Assembly (NCBI RefSeq): GCF_964355755.1
Contig: NC_092676.1
Span: forward strand, 24,658,288 to 24,722,287
Reading direction: 5' to 3'
Origin: Antedon mediterranea
Taxonomy: Eukaryota > Echinodermata > Crinoidea > Comatulida > Antedonidae
DNA length: 64,000 nucleotides
This document shows positions 40,901 through 52,900 of the stretch, in pieces. The stretch's first letter is position 1, and each line of letters opens with the position of its first letter. A program made the translations under genes and the position numbers. The notes beneath the pieces were generated by a model. It was not told where the DNA came from. It made no database searches and saw only the letters and a program-made list of their open reading frames with translations.

Positions 40901-43900
40901 CAATAGTTGGCCTGGAGATGTGCACGTAGTATGTGCTGGTGCAACGCTCCAGACGTTGGTGGCAATTTTTCCACACCTTGATTATTTGGCAGTGTTTTGA
41001 ACCGTTTCCATCTCAGGGTTGATGAATCTTTGGCTGACACCCTTTTAGTTTCAATAAGACCGCACAGAAACTCCTCGCATCCTGCCTTCACATTGAAAGA
41101 TGGCACATTGTCTTCTCCGAGTTTGACTAACGCTTCTATGATGTGAGGAGATGACTTCATATACTGTACATCTTAAAAGCTGTTTTTTCCTGTGTACATC
41201 CAGTGATAGCATGGAAACCTGGTAGTCTGGCTGCCTTTTCCGGTCCAAGGGGATCGTATATTGATTAAAGAGCAATTCTTCTTGTTTCAGCTGTGCCTGT
41301 TAAAATACCAGAATTTTCCCCTAACTGTTGTAGGCGCCTTAAAATTAAAACAAATAAGTCGACTTCATTTCCTGGTGTAGATGCTACTTCAATACCATGA
41401 GGGATCATTAGTATATCTACCTCCTCTTCTTTGGGTGCTCACAGGTGTTGTTGGGGAATGTTCAGGTGTGTTTGTGTTCATCTTGTCGCATGACTGTTAC
41501 AATAGGATGTTTAAAATTTCGTACTGATTTGTCGGCAAGATAAATTGTGAGTTGATCTTTTGTCGTGTTGCTTGACAAGAATATTGCTTTGTTTTTAATC
41601 AGTGTGGAATCTTCCACAATAATTTCCACAATGTTAGGAGGAGATGATTGATATCGGATATCGTCTTTAAGCGAAAGTGTCTTCTCATAATTGTCAAAGA
41701 CAACACGTCCACCAACATAAATGTATTTGTTAAGTAGAGAATCTATGCAGGCTACAAATGCCTCCACAAAATCTTTGCAGGTGGTAAAAGTCTGAACATT
41801 CATAAGAGTTTGAACAACTGCCATTCCATCGATGATGAGATAGCGATTCACAGGCTGAGGTGATATTAATCATCTTATTGTAACAGTCACGTGAACACCC
41901 AAGAAGAGGTAGACACACTAATGATCCCTCATGGCATTGAAATAGCATCTACACCAGGAAATGAAGTCGACTTCTTCACGCAAGATACCGACTGGTTTGT
42001 TTTAATTCTAAGGCGCCTACAACAGTTGGGGGAAAATACTGGAATTTTAACACTCAGGCACAGCTGAAACAGGAAGAAGAATTACTCTTCAACCAATATA
42101 TGATCACCTTGGACCAGAAAAGGCAGCCGGACTACCAGGTTTCTATGCTATCACTGGATGTGGTGTAATACGGGTCACAGGAAAAAAACAGCTTTTAAGA
42201 TTGTATATGAAGTCACCTCCTCACATCATAGAAGCTCTAGTCAAACTCGGAAAAGACAATATGCCATCTTTCAATGGGAAGGCAGGATGCGAGAAGTTTC
42301 TGTGCAGTCTTCTTGGAACTAAAAGGGTGTCAGCGGTTCAAAAAACTGCCAAATAATCAAGGTGTGGAAAAATTGCCACCAACTTCTGGAGCGTTGCACA
42401 AGCACATACTACGTGCACATCTCCAGGCCAATATATGGATCTATAATGTACCGAGATCTGTAAATGCGAAGCAGACGTGAATAACAGACTTCAAACCAGT
42501 CAAAATAAAGTTGCTAGGTTTATATTAAATAAAAATGATCGTGCACATATTGGTAAAGACGAACTGAACCAAATCGGTCAATTATGTCTAGAGGGTAGAA
42601 TTTGCCAACTCAAACTTAATCATGTTCATAAGATTTTTTATGGAAAATCAGTACCTTATTTAACTGAAAAGTTTAAAAGAGTTTCATCTAACCACCATTA
42701 TATGACTAGAAGTAAGGTCAATGGATTTTCAGTTCCTAAATCTGATAGTCAAATGTCTACGTTTTATTATACAGGCATAAAGGCATGGAATAACCTACCT
42801 CATTCCATTCAGCAAATAGAAAACAAATTTAATTTTAAGAAAAATGTTAAATCACATTTCTGTTCTACCACATAACTATATAAGTCAATCATAGTCTTTA
42901 ATTTAACTTGTTTTTTATATTATTGTTTTTGTTATATTTACGTGTTTAATGCAATATTTTGTAAAGTTTTTATTTTAAATTGTAAAGGACCCCAATGGAA
43001 ATAAGCTGATAAGCTTTTTGGGCTTTCCTGGAAAATTAGTCCAGTCAATCTAATGATATACCCACCACAAATTGCAATAGTAACAAAGCAAGTATTTTTG
43101 AATTCCATATAAAGTGTAGAACGACATACTAAAAGTCACCGAAAATCCAAGCATTGGGTCAAGGGGTCAGAGGTCAATAAAGGTCATTTTAAGTCAAAAT
43201 TAATATGCCCCATTAATTACATATATTTAACCATTTGAAATACATTATATACAAGTGTGATTTATGTCATCCGAAAGCTTATTAAATTTCCTATTCAGTG
43301 ATATCAAACTTATAGTCATAACATTTTATTTAGCATGTCATTTTTGCGGAAAAACACAACATAATGTTTCAATTTTGGCTAAAAATGTTGTTTTCGCTGT
43401 AAACAACAATGGTATATACACAGGGATACCCATGGGGTGAACATTTCAGTCCAAAGCGATACACATGACCAGCTCAAGATGCAGATGAGTGACATCTCCG
43501 TTCCTGTTACTTCTCGATGATCTACATTCCATTTTTTCCAGATGGCATTTGTGTTGCCATGGTTACACTATTTATATTGGGACGTATATTAAGTATTTTA
43601 ACGATTTTTTAACCAGTAGAAATACAAAGATGTTCAACAGCAGTTTGACAATGACCTCCATGTTGTATGACATTCGGAACCATCTGGGCTGGATTGTCAA
43701 CAGACCTGGTGATTGAAAAGGTTTCTATGAGAAGCCTCAAAGAAAACCAGGTTTGACAAGAGATTTAGGAATGAGTGCATTCAGACCAAATCTGCGCTGT
43801 ATGTAATGCCTTTGCAATAGTATCAGGGCGTTACTCCAACAGCGGCCAACATAAGACCTTGTGGCCACACGTCAGGAACACAATGGCAATTGAAAAATCC

Positions 43901-46900
43901 ATTTGGTTACGACTCAGAGACTTCATACCATTGACATGGGAGTTACTGCAGGTGACTCGGAATATTGGCAATGCGGTATTAAGCATTGAATATTTTGGAA
44001 GGATGTTAGGCCAGAAAGTCTTGCAATGTATTCAAGATCCTGGCAATAAAGTACATACAGGCAAATATGTGTGCATAGATCCTACAGTTCCAGAGGAGAC
44101 TCGAGGTGACAACAAGGAAGTTTTTGAACATGAACTTTGTTATCCACCAGCACTTTTTGAAACTACCAACTTACAATACTTTCAGCTAATAAAACAACAT
44201 GATGCCATGTGGAAACAACTTCTTATGAATAGTCTAACACATCCAACTCACAGAATGCTGTCCAGTAAGCCTACATTTTAGATGGTAGTGCTCTACTTCA
44301 CAGCATTCCATGGAATAGTGTAGAGACTTATGATGCGATCTGTAAAAAATATTGCTCTGCCATCATAGTCTTTGATGATTATGAAAGCGCCAAAGACGGC
44401 GCACATGGTAAGGCGGGTCAGGTGGTAGTGTCCCTGTACATTTTACCAGTGACATGTTCCACAAAATAGGATCACTTTCTGTAACAAACAACAATTTATA
44501 AATCTTCGTAACTAGTATTTGAACAACATGGCAATGAGTGAATCAGCAAACAGGAAAACATCTGTATCCGATGACTTTTGAGAGACATCTGTGATAACCT
44601 TCTGTTTGCTCATGCGATACTGGTGACACAACATCCAGAGTTTTCGGAATTGGAAAACAAGTGGCTCTAAAAAAAACTTGTCATTGCACTTATTTCTGAC
44701 ATTATGCTGTAGTCTTCAGATGCAAACAAGATACAAAGGATGACATTGTGGTTGCTAGAGAAAATGATTTAGTGTGTCTTTACAATGGACGACCTGGACA
44801 GCGTGGAATGCCTTTGACTCCATCCCATCTACAAGTACAACCTCGCATATCGCCAACTTCATAGTCGTACCACAACCAAGGTACTTAACATCATGTTCAA
44901 GTTCAAGTTATCTTTTAGCAATGGAGTGGGGTTGATATGTGTACCGAGGACTGGGGATGGAAGATCAGATGATGGAAACATGTTTCCTCTACACACAGAC
45001 TTAAAGCCAGCACCTGAGTATCTCCTTGAAGCATTCAGGGGTAACTAGAACTACATGTGATGAATGCAATGGCATTGCACTGTACTAATACCCGAACAAG
45101 AAAGTGATACTGATGACATAGTTGTGAGTCCATTTCTATTTGAAGGATTAAAGAATATCATCCCACACGGGGCAATTCAAATAAAAAGTTCTGGATTAAA
45201 ATGATCTTAGAAATATACAAAAATATCACAATACACAGTACAATATAACAAGAGTCAAAGTTCAAGAAATTAAGAGTTGGATGGCAACTGGCAAAAAAGA
45301 ATTTCTTTTCCGGTTTGTTCTACATGCCGGGCATCGAAAGCGACGCCCATGAGGCATGAGCTCGAAATCACTGAACAAGGCATGGTTAACATTTTTTAGA
45401 ATAGCTCTACTTTTTTCTAGAGTTTGCATGTCACAGAAGGAAGACAAGCTACGAAGTTGACAACCTATTAATTTAGAACTTAAATTAACAATTCTTTGTA
45501 GTGAGTTTCTCTCTTTGACCCTATTAAGACTAAAAAACCAGCATATAAAGGAAAAAAGTTAAAACGTTCTCAATAAAGGAATTATAAAAAAACCTGAGAA
45601 TTACTTTATCGACATTAAAATGGTTCAGCTTCCTTAACAGATAAAGTCTATGATGTCCTTTCTTTACTATTGCCTCTGTATTTAATTCCCAGCTGAGATT
45701 GTCCTCAAAATATAGTACCTAGGTATTTAGGAATGGACAATATCACTGGTTCGTCATTTATGAGGGATACCAGAGGGCTGCGTCATTTCTCCTTCCTAAA
45801 ATCTACAATCATCTCCTTGGTTTTGGTCACATTGAGTTCCAAGTAGGAGTTTCCACAAAATTGGATAAAACCATCTAATGCGGGACCATGACCGTCCTGT
45901 GAATTTTTAAGGAGAGACAGCAAGACAGTGTCGTCAGCAAATTTGACAAGATGACTATTGTCCTGTTTGCTGCGACAGTCATCCGTGTATATAATATACA
46001 GGAGATGAGAGAGGACGCAACCCTGGGGCGATCCAATACTTGTCATTACGTACATTCATTGATACTAAAATCATCAAAAATCTATCTATAGTTAAATCAT
46101 GAGTTGATTCCAAATTATCAAGACTCATTAATTAATCAACAATAGTACATACCGCTAATGAATTTCAATGTTCTTCTAGCTAGCATCATTTTTCCTATTT
46201 CATAACGATACAATAGGTACAGGAAAAACATTATTTGCACCAAATACTTGCAAAATATACATAAACATAATTTAGTTTTACGCTATTTAAAGAAAATTTG
46301 AGTTTTCGTAAAAGGTCACTGACCTCTATAGTTACATAACAACTGTTGTATCAATTAGTTTTTAGAGTAAGAAATACATATTATACACATTTGTAGTTAT
46401 TTAGATGTTATTGGCAGGCATAAATGTTACCTACTACTACACTACAGTACCTGTTGTTGATAACAATTTATCATTATAGGATTATTTTTATTTAAGTACA
46501 TAATTAATTCAAAATACTTAACATCATTTTTCCTATTTCATATGACGATAGGTACAGAAAAAACACAAGTTTCATCAAATGCAACGGCAATTACGGAATA
46601 AGACATTTTGTTAGGAAAAATTTGAGTTTTTGTAAAAGGTCAATGACCTTTTGACCTCTAGTTAAGTATAACTGTTGTATTAATTGTTTTTTTAATGTAT
46701 ATTAGTAGGATATATATACTCTACACATTGGTACTAAAGCTATTTAGATATGATTAAAAAACAATGGATTATAGGCATAAACGCTACCCCTACCCAAAAA
46801 TTGTTTACATTACATTTGATCAAGAATCAATTTCAATAAGAATAGTACATCATTACTTTTAAAATTCTTCTAGTTAACATCATGTTTCCTATTTTATATA

Positions 46901-49900
46901 TCAATAGGTACAGAAAAAACACAATTTTGATTAAATGCATCCACAATTATGGCATACGATATAACAGTTAATCATTTTTTAAAGGAAAAAAATGAGTTTT
47001 TGTAAAAGGTCAATAACCTTTTGACCTCTAGTTATATAAATAAGTGTTGTATTTTGTTTTTTTAAATTGCATATTAGAAAGAAATATATATTTTACACAC
47101 TGATATCAAGATTATTGAGATTGGATTATAAAACCACAAGTTACGGGCATAAATGTTACCCCCTACCCCAAAAAATATTTACGGAATAAAATCCCTATAT
47201 AGTTGTTGAGATTACGTAAAAAATAGTGTGTTCCAATGCTTCAATTTTCGGTGACTTTTAATATGTCATTCTAAACTACATTTGGAATGAAAAAATCAAT
47301 GTTTCGTTACTATTGCAATTTGTGGTGGGTTTACCTCTAAATATCACTAGATTGACTGGACTAAATCTTTTATAAATGTATTATTTGTAATGTCCGTAAT
47401 TTATGTTATCACTTTGTATGTATTTTTTATGATGATTTTCCAAATGAATTCAAATCAAATCAACATATGACCATTGTTGTCTACATCCGATTCGGACAGT
47501 GATAGTGATGGCTAAAATGACGACGAATAATTAAAGTAATTAAACACAAATATCATTATGTTATAGCCTACCGTATGTATTTAATTAAAGTTAAAAAAAA
47601 CCAATTTGATTATGTAGCCATTTCAGATAAAAATGGCGGCCATGTTGGATAATATGGCGGCCATTTTGGTTGAAATGTCTGCCATTTTGGCTTTTTCTGT
47701 TACACAAATATGAAATATTATTTGACATTTATTGTTACTTTTATGATTGATTTCTATCTCGATAACATCTTTAAATGTCATAAACTTACAATATTTGAAA
47801 CAATTTTGTCCAAAATTGGGGCCATTTTTAAATGGCTGCCAATCTTCCTTGCGTATGAAAAAAAAATGGAGCAAATACTTTTTGGATTCAGTGATGTCTA
47901 TTCTACAACATATCTAATTTTTACCAAATATATGTGAATAAAAGTTGAAAGAAATATTTGATTGATATATGTGGCCATTTTAGATAAAATGATGGCCATA
48001 TTGGATAAAATGGCAGCCATTTTGGGCATAATGGCGGCCATTTTGGCTTGTTTAGTTACAAAAATGATGTGAAATATTATTTGAACATTTATTGTTACTT
48101 TTATGATTGAATTTCTATCTCGATAACATCTTTTAATGCCATATACTTACAATATTTTGTTCAAAATGGCGGCCATTTTGAAATGGCTGCCAACCCCCCT
48201 TGCGTATGAAAAAAAAAATGGAGCAAATACTTTTTGGATTCAGTGATGTGTATTTTACAACATATCCAATTTTTACCAAATATATCAAAAAAAAATGCAA
48301 CTTATCATATCGCTACATTTAATACTGGACTAACAATGCTTCGGTCTAATTCATAAGAACTAACTAAAGTCCATACTTTTCATTTCCAGACTTTTGATAT
48401 CAAAAGGTGCCATCATTGATCGAGCTGGTGGAGAATTGAATGCATCACCATTACACTGGGCAACCAGGCAAGGTCACTTACCAGCAGTAGTCCTCTTGAT
48501 ACAGAATGAAGCTGACCCATCTATTAGGGACAATGAAGGGCTAAGCTGCATCCATGTGGCATGTCAGTTTGGACACACATCTATTGTGGCATACTTTGTT
48601 GCTAAGGGACAGGTCAGAGTTCATGTATTAGTATATATGAATAATAATCTTATTCTAATAATAATTCTTATTATACAATGCTTCTACTGTAAGTGTTTCA
48701 CATTATTACCCCTGTCATTTTTACTTTGTGGATCAAACACATATGGAAAAAAACTCCTATTAAGGAAGCTAGTAATCATCGCAAAGTTGTCTTGATTTAA
48801 CCGGGTGTCCATACACCTGTGTGGAGAGAGGCAAACATAAATAAAGTGTCTTGCCTAAAAGATACAAGCAATGCAGCGAGAGTTGGATTCAAACTCACAA
48901 TCAGTAGTCCAGCATTCAACACACTGCGCTACACACGCCCCTAAAATATAAATTTAATTAGATATTACAATACATAATTAATTGTATGAAAATTTGCATG
49001 GAGAAAAGTAATAATAATATACATATTAATGATAAAGTTTGCAGTAAAAAAACATGTAGTTTTTTCAAGCTTAACAGATTTTTTTCAGACCATACATGGT
49101 GCACACATTATACATACATTATTACATATTACAGTAATAAAATCATTGATGTTTCTCTTATTCACTCTCAATCAAAAACCAACTTTATTTAATGTATTTG
49201 TAATTTATTAGGACCCTAACCTGCTGGATGCTAGTGGTATGACTCCCCTCATGTGGGCTGCATTTAGAGTATTTGCGTAAGTACCATACGTTCCTAGATT
49301 TTAAATGATATAATTGTATACAGTCAACTCTCCTAATACCGGACACCTTTGAGCTAGCCAAATATGTCTGGTTTTCTGTAAAGTTTGGTATTCAGAATGT
49401 GTTTTAATGGTAAAATAAATTTGGGAATGTTTGAACTTCACGAAAAGACTGGTATTGGGAGAGTTTCTGGTTTTCAGAGAGTCTGGTATTTGTAGAGTTC
49501 TGCGGTGTGACGTCGATAGATGGCGCTGCGGGGTTGCTAGCCAGCCCAAAAATGCGTTCAACGCTACTATTTTGATAAACTATATAGATCTGTAGCTTGA
49601 TTTTTTTAAACTTAAACTGTATTTGAAGAATAAATAGATTATTAAAACCAAATATTTAGTGATCTTTCGAAATTTTAGTTTTTATTGAAAATTATTAAGT
49701 TTTAAAATGTTGTGTTGTTGACCTTGGAGTCACTCAGGCAGGTTGAACACTACCATAGTGTTGTACGTCAGCACCGCAGAACTCTATATATTTATGAGCA
49801 AAACAAATGTGCACAATCTTGTCACAGGTGAAAACAAATTTCTTGCTGTTTGAAGATACACTGTCAATGTGATGTCAGTCACATATTACATTTAATAATT

Positions 49901-52900
49901 ACTTTAATACAAGGCCATATACATGGCTGCAGTCACAAGTTCAAGTTAGTTTTTACCTACCGACATCGCGAGCTGTAGAGTCACATTGCACTCAACTAAT
50001 AATGTTAATAAATGCCTATACAATGGATTAATAATATAGTACATTTTAATTCAATGAGTTAAAAGTCAATTTTGAACTATGCTGCTTCTGTATACAGAGT
50101 TGATCCTGTACGTATATTGTTGACGTTGGGAGCTAGTGTTAATTTGCAGGATAAACGATTTCAACATACAGCCTTACATTGGGCATCTGCAGTCGGCAAT
50201 GGAGCGGCTGTTAGTGTATTACTCAAGGCTAATGCAGACACCTATATTGAAAATACTAGAGTAAGTACAGTATCGATATTAAGAGAGGAATTGTGGCTTA
50301 GTGGATACTCGGCTACCAATACCAGAGTCCGGGGTTCAAATCCTGCCATGTTTTTTGTTGTGAAAAAAAAAACTCCACTCTCATCAGGGAATAATTTCGC
50401 CAGTGTAGCATAGCAAAAAACTATACAAAACAACCTTTTTGCTACACATTTGTACAATTGTGTAGCAAAAAATACAATACAAAACTATGTTTCTCGAATA
50501 AATAATCAGTTTGATTGGCAATATTGCTAAACAGAATTTCGAAATGAAATTTTTCCCTGCTCATAGACTTGCTTAAGAGAATCAGGTGTATATGTTTTGC
50601 CATTTTTAAGAATTATGGAGAGGGAATCCACTTATGGTTATTTTTAGAATTTTTCCTAAATATATAAATTAAATACACAGGCACAGAAGATTAATTCTAA
50701 ACCCTTACTATTTGATAACTATGATTAGTCAGTTTAATATCAGGGTAACATACGCGCGGGACATCTCAGAACCAAAAAGGCCCTCTTGTACTGTAGGTGT
50801 GTTTTTCTCACAAGATATCACAGAAAATTGTCTTTACACTCTGCAAACTTGGGTACAAGTTGTTACTTTTTTTCATGTGTAAAAAGGCTATTTGTTTACA
50901 TGTACAAGTTGTTGTTTTTATGTCTGAAAATGGTAATTATTTAAAACATTAATTTTATATAAATCATGTATATCATATATAATTATCATGTACAATGAAT
51001 ACAAATTGTCAATTTGTTTTTGTTTCTTTAGGGAGAAACCTGCCTTAAGATGGCAATATCCAAGAAGCGTGGTTACATTGTTAAATTGATTCAAGAGAGT
51101 AGGGGAGAAATTCCATTTTCAAGCAGATATTCATTCCTTCAGTCCTTACAGGCTAACAAGGTAAATGCATTATTAGGTCTTTTCACGTTGACATTCATTC
51201 TATACAATATAAGTTGATATACAAACACTAGAAACTAGTACATAATATGAAGATAAGATTATATAACATGTAAGCAGCATTTTCCTATTGAATAGCGGAC
51301 TTTGAACTCATAGAAACACTTGAACAAAAGATAGATGTATTTCAAAGAAACATGATAAATATCAAATGGACGGACAAAGTAAAAAAACACACTTATATCG
51401 AGCCACAAATCAAACCCACTATAACAATTACAATGGTATGAACACATGTTAATACTCCCTATATTTGCAATGGTGCGGACACATGTTAATAATCCCTATA
51501 TTTGCAATGGTGCGGACACATGTTAATGATCCCTTTATTTTCAATGGTGCGGACACATGTTAATATTCCTATTATTTTCAATGGTGCGGACACATGTTAA
51601 TACTCCCTATATTTTCAATGGTGCGGACACATGTTAAAACTCCCTATATTAACAATGGTGCAGACACATGTTAATTCCTCCTATATTTGCAATGGTGCGG
51701 ACACATCTTAATACCCACTATATTTGCAATGGTGCTGACACATGTTAATATATTTGCTTTTTTTATTTTAAAGGATATTCGTCGGAAAGTGATGATTGGA
51801 TCTCCATTTGTTATAATGTTTCTTATTGGTTTCATACCACAGTTAAGTTTACACTGGTTCCCCAAACTCATCTTAGCAGCATTAACATATGCTTTATGCT
51901 ATATAGTAACACGGTATGTCATTTTCTAATTTAAAATATTTCATTTATCATTTCTAAACTACTAATATTAAGACAAATTAATTTAATCAATTATTTTTAG
52001 TACAGTCAACTATCTCAATACCGGACGCCTTTGGGCTGGTAAATATGTCTGGTTTTCCGGAAAGTCTGGTATTCAGAATGTGGTTTTAATGGTAAAAAAT
52101 AATCTGGGACCTTTTGGACTTTGAGAAAAGTTTGGTTTTAGGAGAGTTTCCAGTTTTCGGAGAGTTTCCAGTTTTCAGAGAGTCTGGTATTGAGAGATTT
52201 GACTGTATAATTTATTATCAGTATTGGTCAAATTTATTTCAATTACGAACATGTATTATTATTACTGTTACAATTGTCTATGCAAGAAAGACATTACTAA
52301 TTATTTATATAAGAGAAATTATTTATTTTTAATTATGGATTGCAAAACTTACCAGAAATTGAAAGTTAATTCTTTTCAGTTTTTGAATAAAGTTATATAT
52401 ATATATATATATTGTTGAGAATAATTTCCTTTTTTTATTTTGTTTTCTTAGGTTTTTCTTCGATCCCAGACTTATGGAACTTCTCCCTTTGTATATATAT
52501 CTAGCTACAAAGCTCTACATGTACAGCACTTGGTTCATTTTCTTTTGGCCATATATCCTTTTTATTATCAGTTACAAAAAATAATGCCTATTTGAAACTC
52601 GCAGTGAAGAATAGTTTCAAACCATTTGCGTTCCAGCCTAGTCTAGCCTGTAATTAAAGTAGATTAAAGATGTATTGTCCCTCAAAAACATTAAAAAATG
52701 AAGATTAATAAAATCAGACTTAGAATAGGTTATTTTGTAGTTTTAACAAAGTTTATCACTTTCGTAGAAAAACAAATACCCCCAAAAATAATGTTTTTAT
52801 TTTTTGCTTTAAATAACGTTTTTTTCAGATAAATGATTTTATTTTTGATCCAATGTTTGATGAAAATGAATAACTATTATGTGACATTAAAATCAACAAA

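Larger units (their letters stand above)
39477..48302. mobile_element. 8.8 kb transposon with long inverted arms in ZDHHC17 intron 2
   Basis: Termini aagttgcatttttttt and aaaaaaaatgcaactt are inverted; the arms continue as inverted copies for about 1.2 kb on the left and 0.84 kb on the right, down to the acidic coding tail at 40612-40660 and 47475-47530. Each arm is a tandem array of about 355-base units (three left, two right) starting ggatatgttgtagaatagac. The interior carries decayed coding pieces in both orientations, LINE insertions, direct repeats and a second nested inverted duplication. The coding parts belong to a metazoan transposon family I know only as uncharacterised proteins. 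I could not find a clean target duplication. Confidence 0.75.

Noticed and set aside
48613-48795. Read-through extension of ZDHHC17 exon 3 (frame open to 48795)
   Set aside because: The consensus donor at 48613 and exact ankyrin continuation in exon 4 show it is intron.
48801-48942. Possible functional tRNA gene
   Set aside because: Only box A- and box B-like words remain; stems do not pair and a SINE tail follows.
52553-52600. GT-AG alternative for ZDHHC17 exon 8, donor gttaca at 52577
   Set aside because: Leaves phase 1 that cannot join exon 9 in frame, and the exon would read a stop two codons later; the AT-AC solution fits in phase and length.
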